64,000 nucleotides of DNA from Alphaproteobacteria bacterium. Its GTDB lineage: Bacteria; Pseudomonadota; Alphaproteobacteria; Caulobacterales; Maricaulaceae. The notes under the pieces were generated by a model. It worked only from the letters and a program-made list of their open reading frames with translations. It made no database searches and was not told the DNA's origin. The stretch spans positions 1 through 64,000 of the forward strand of contig WGNG01000005.1 in the NCBI GenBank assembly GCA_016124675.1. Reading direction: 5' to 3'. Position numbers and translations under genes: made by a program. Below, in pieces: positions 63,067-64,000 of the stretch (position 1 is its first letter; each line of letters starts with the position of its first letter).

Positions 63067-63837
63067 ATGGCGGCGGTGACGGAACAGACGGTGTTGTCGG
63101 TGCGCCATTATACCGACCGCCTCTTCGCCTTCCGCGTCACCCGGCCTGCGAGCTTCCGCTTCCGCTCGGGCGAGTTTGTGATGCTGGGCCTCATGATCAA
63201 CGGCAAGCCGCTCCTGCGCGCCTATTCCATCGCCAGCCCGTCCTGGGACGAGGCGCTGGAGTTCTTCTCCATCAAGGTGCCCGGCGGCCCGCTCACCGAG
63301 CACCTCCAGCACATCCAGCCCGGCGACAGAATCCTTCTGGGGACCAAGTCGGTGGGCACGCTGGTGCATGACGCGCTTTTGCCCGGCGAGCATCTCTATC
63401 TCCTCTCCACCGGCACCGGCATTGCGCCCTTCGCCGCGATCGTGCGCGATCCGGAAACCTATGAGCGCTTTTCCAGGGTGATCCTCACCCATACCTGCCG
63501 CGAGGCCGCCGAGCTCACCTATGGCGTGGAGCTGGTGGCGGCGGCCAAGGCCGACCCGCTGGTGGGCGACATGGCCAGCGCCCAGCTCATCCACTACCCC
63601 ACCACCACCCGCGAGCCCAGCGCCCGCATGGGCCGCATCACCACGCTGATCGAGACCGGCAAACTGTTCGAGGATCTGGGATTTGCCCCCTTCGACCCCG
63701 CCCGCGACCGGGTGATGATCTGCGGCTCCATGGACATGCTCGCCGACCTCAAGACCCTGTGCGAAGCGGCGGACCTTGAAGAAGGCGCCAATTCACGCCC
63801 TGCCCACTACGTGGTGGAAAAGGCATTTGTGGGGTAG
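63067..63837 (+). CDS. fpr: ferredoxin-NADP+ reductase
   Basis: A 256-residue FAD flavoprotein passing electrons between NADPH and ferredoxin or flavodoxin. FAD-binding RAYSIASPSWDEALEF (about 52-67, the RxYS motif) and VPGGPLTEHLQ (about 72-82), the NADP-loop STGTGIAPFAAIVRD (about 118-132) and HYVVEKAF at the C-terminus, as in the bacterial Fpr subclass. The start at 63067 gives the normal length. Confidence 0.94.
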   Translation: MAAVTEQTVLSVRHYTDRLFAFRVTRPASFRFRSGEFVMLGLMINGKPLLRAYSIASPSWDEALEFFSIKVPGGPLTEHLQHIQPGDRILLGTKSVGTLVHDALLPGEHLYLLSTGTGIAPFAAIVRDPETYERFSRVILTHTCREAAELTYGVELVAAAKADPLVGDMASAQLIHYPTTTREPSARMGRITTLIETGKLFEDLGFAPFDPARDRVMICGSMDMLADLKTLCEAADLEEGANSRPAHYVVEKAFVG

Positions 63838-63885
63838 GGGGCGCTTGCTCTGATCGTTCCGGATGTTGGGCCGCCGGTTCCCCGA

Positions 63886-64000
63886 TCACCAGCCATGCTT
63901 GGCTTCGATCCGGGCGAACACCTCTTCAGCGGGAATGACCTTGCCTTCGCGAGCAGCGGCGATGCCCGCTGCGATCCGCGCCATTTGCCAGGAACGCGAT
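63886..64000 (-). CDS. 3' end of a probable antitoxin gene (cut by window edge)
   Basis: On the minus strand the frame ends ...REGKVIPAEEVFARIEAKHGW with a TGA at 63886. The ending (a helix followed by G-K-V-I/V-P-x-E-E-V and a short helix) is a pattern common in ribbon-helix-helix or RelB-type antitoxins whose C-termini contact the toxin. Only 37 residues are visible, and the start is outside. The partner toxin would be expected near 63.8 kb, but no frame for it is apparent, since fpr ends there. Confidence 0.5.
   Translation of the reverse strand, partial: SRSWQMARIAAGIAAAREGKVIPAEEVFARIEAKHGW

Overview
The window is a contiguous piece of a GC-rich chromosome (average near two-thirds G+C by eye) from an alphaproteobacterium. 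The gene set and order (TlpA-argH-small lipoprotein, lpxL-lpxK-waaA-DUF374, COQ9, ubiD, DUF2093, zapA-6S RNA-5-FTHF ligase) and several sites matching the CtrA box TTAA-N7-TTAA point to the stalked/dimorphic lineage (Caulobacterales/Maricaulales, Hyphomonadaceae-like). This placement is inference from gene content and motifs; no taxonomic marker such as 16S rRNA is present. No CRISPR array, rRNA, recognisable tRNA, insertion sequence or prophage was seen.

Layout. 1-5.1 kb: SoxR with its operator, then a four-gene adaptor/ABC efflux operon. 5.1-9.7 kb: a polysaccharide ABC-2 exporter (ATPase and permease), then an operon of a SAM-fold/coiled-coil protein and a sulfotransferase-like protein. 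9.7-13.5 kb: thioredoxin-like TlpA, argH, an LptM-like lipoprotein, ahcY. 13.8-22.2 kb: a membrane protein of unknown function, LMW tyrosine phosphatase, fatty-acid desaturase, fabI, a lipoprotein, a beta-helix/di-haem cytochrome pair, rpsU (apparent AUC start) and COQ9. 22.3-30.0 kb: mutL, DUF2093, an M23 peptidase and the lipid A/Kdo cluster with a divergent phosphatase. 30-35 kb: a STAS-like protein, FkbM methyltransferase, ubiD, a low-GC two-gene insert, a VOC protein and a ParDE toxin-antitoxin pair. 35-42.7 kb: OmpA-like lipoprotein, groES-groEL with a degenerate CIRCE, a multi-PAS hybrid kinase with a response regulator, a 26-residue membrane peptide and a Ca2+/cation antiporter. 42.7-48.5 kb: an aldehyde dehydrogenase/FAD oxidase/membrane protein operon, a GntR regulator and a nitrilase-fold protein lacking the usual Cys. 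48.5-54.8 kb: a divergent locus of a processive family-2 glycosyltransferase, an outer-membrane barrel and a BcsB-like protein, with a perfect CtrA box in the shared promoter. 54.8-64 kb: gshB, a hydrolase, a possible PBECR-type nuclease, a candidate structured RNA, cysQ, glmM, zapA, 6S RNA, 5-FTHF ligase, a second FkbM methyltransferase, ferredoxin-NADP reductase and the 3' end of a probable antitoxin gene.

How the parts fit. Much of the window serves the cell envelope: lipid A and Kdo assembly, surface-polysaccharide export, a synthase-type exopolysaccharide locus, peptidoglycan precursor supply (glmM) and membrane lipid synthesis (fabI, desaturase). The points most worth following are (i) the glycosyltransferase/BcsB-like/barrel locus under an apparent CtrA box, which lacks the usual bcs partners; (ii) a roughly 120-nt candidate RNA near 58.0 kb with its own promoter and terminator, next to a possible nuclease-toxin gene; (iii) a CtrA box at 35.0 kb followed by a gene-less tract ending in a long inverted repeat; (iv) rpsU with no conventional start codon behind its ribosome binding site.
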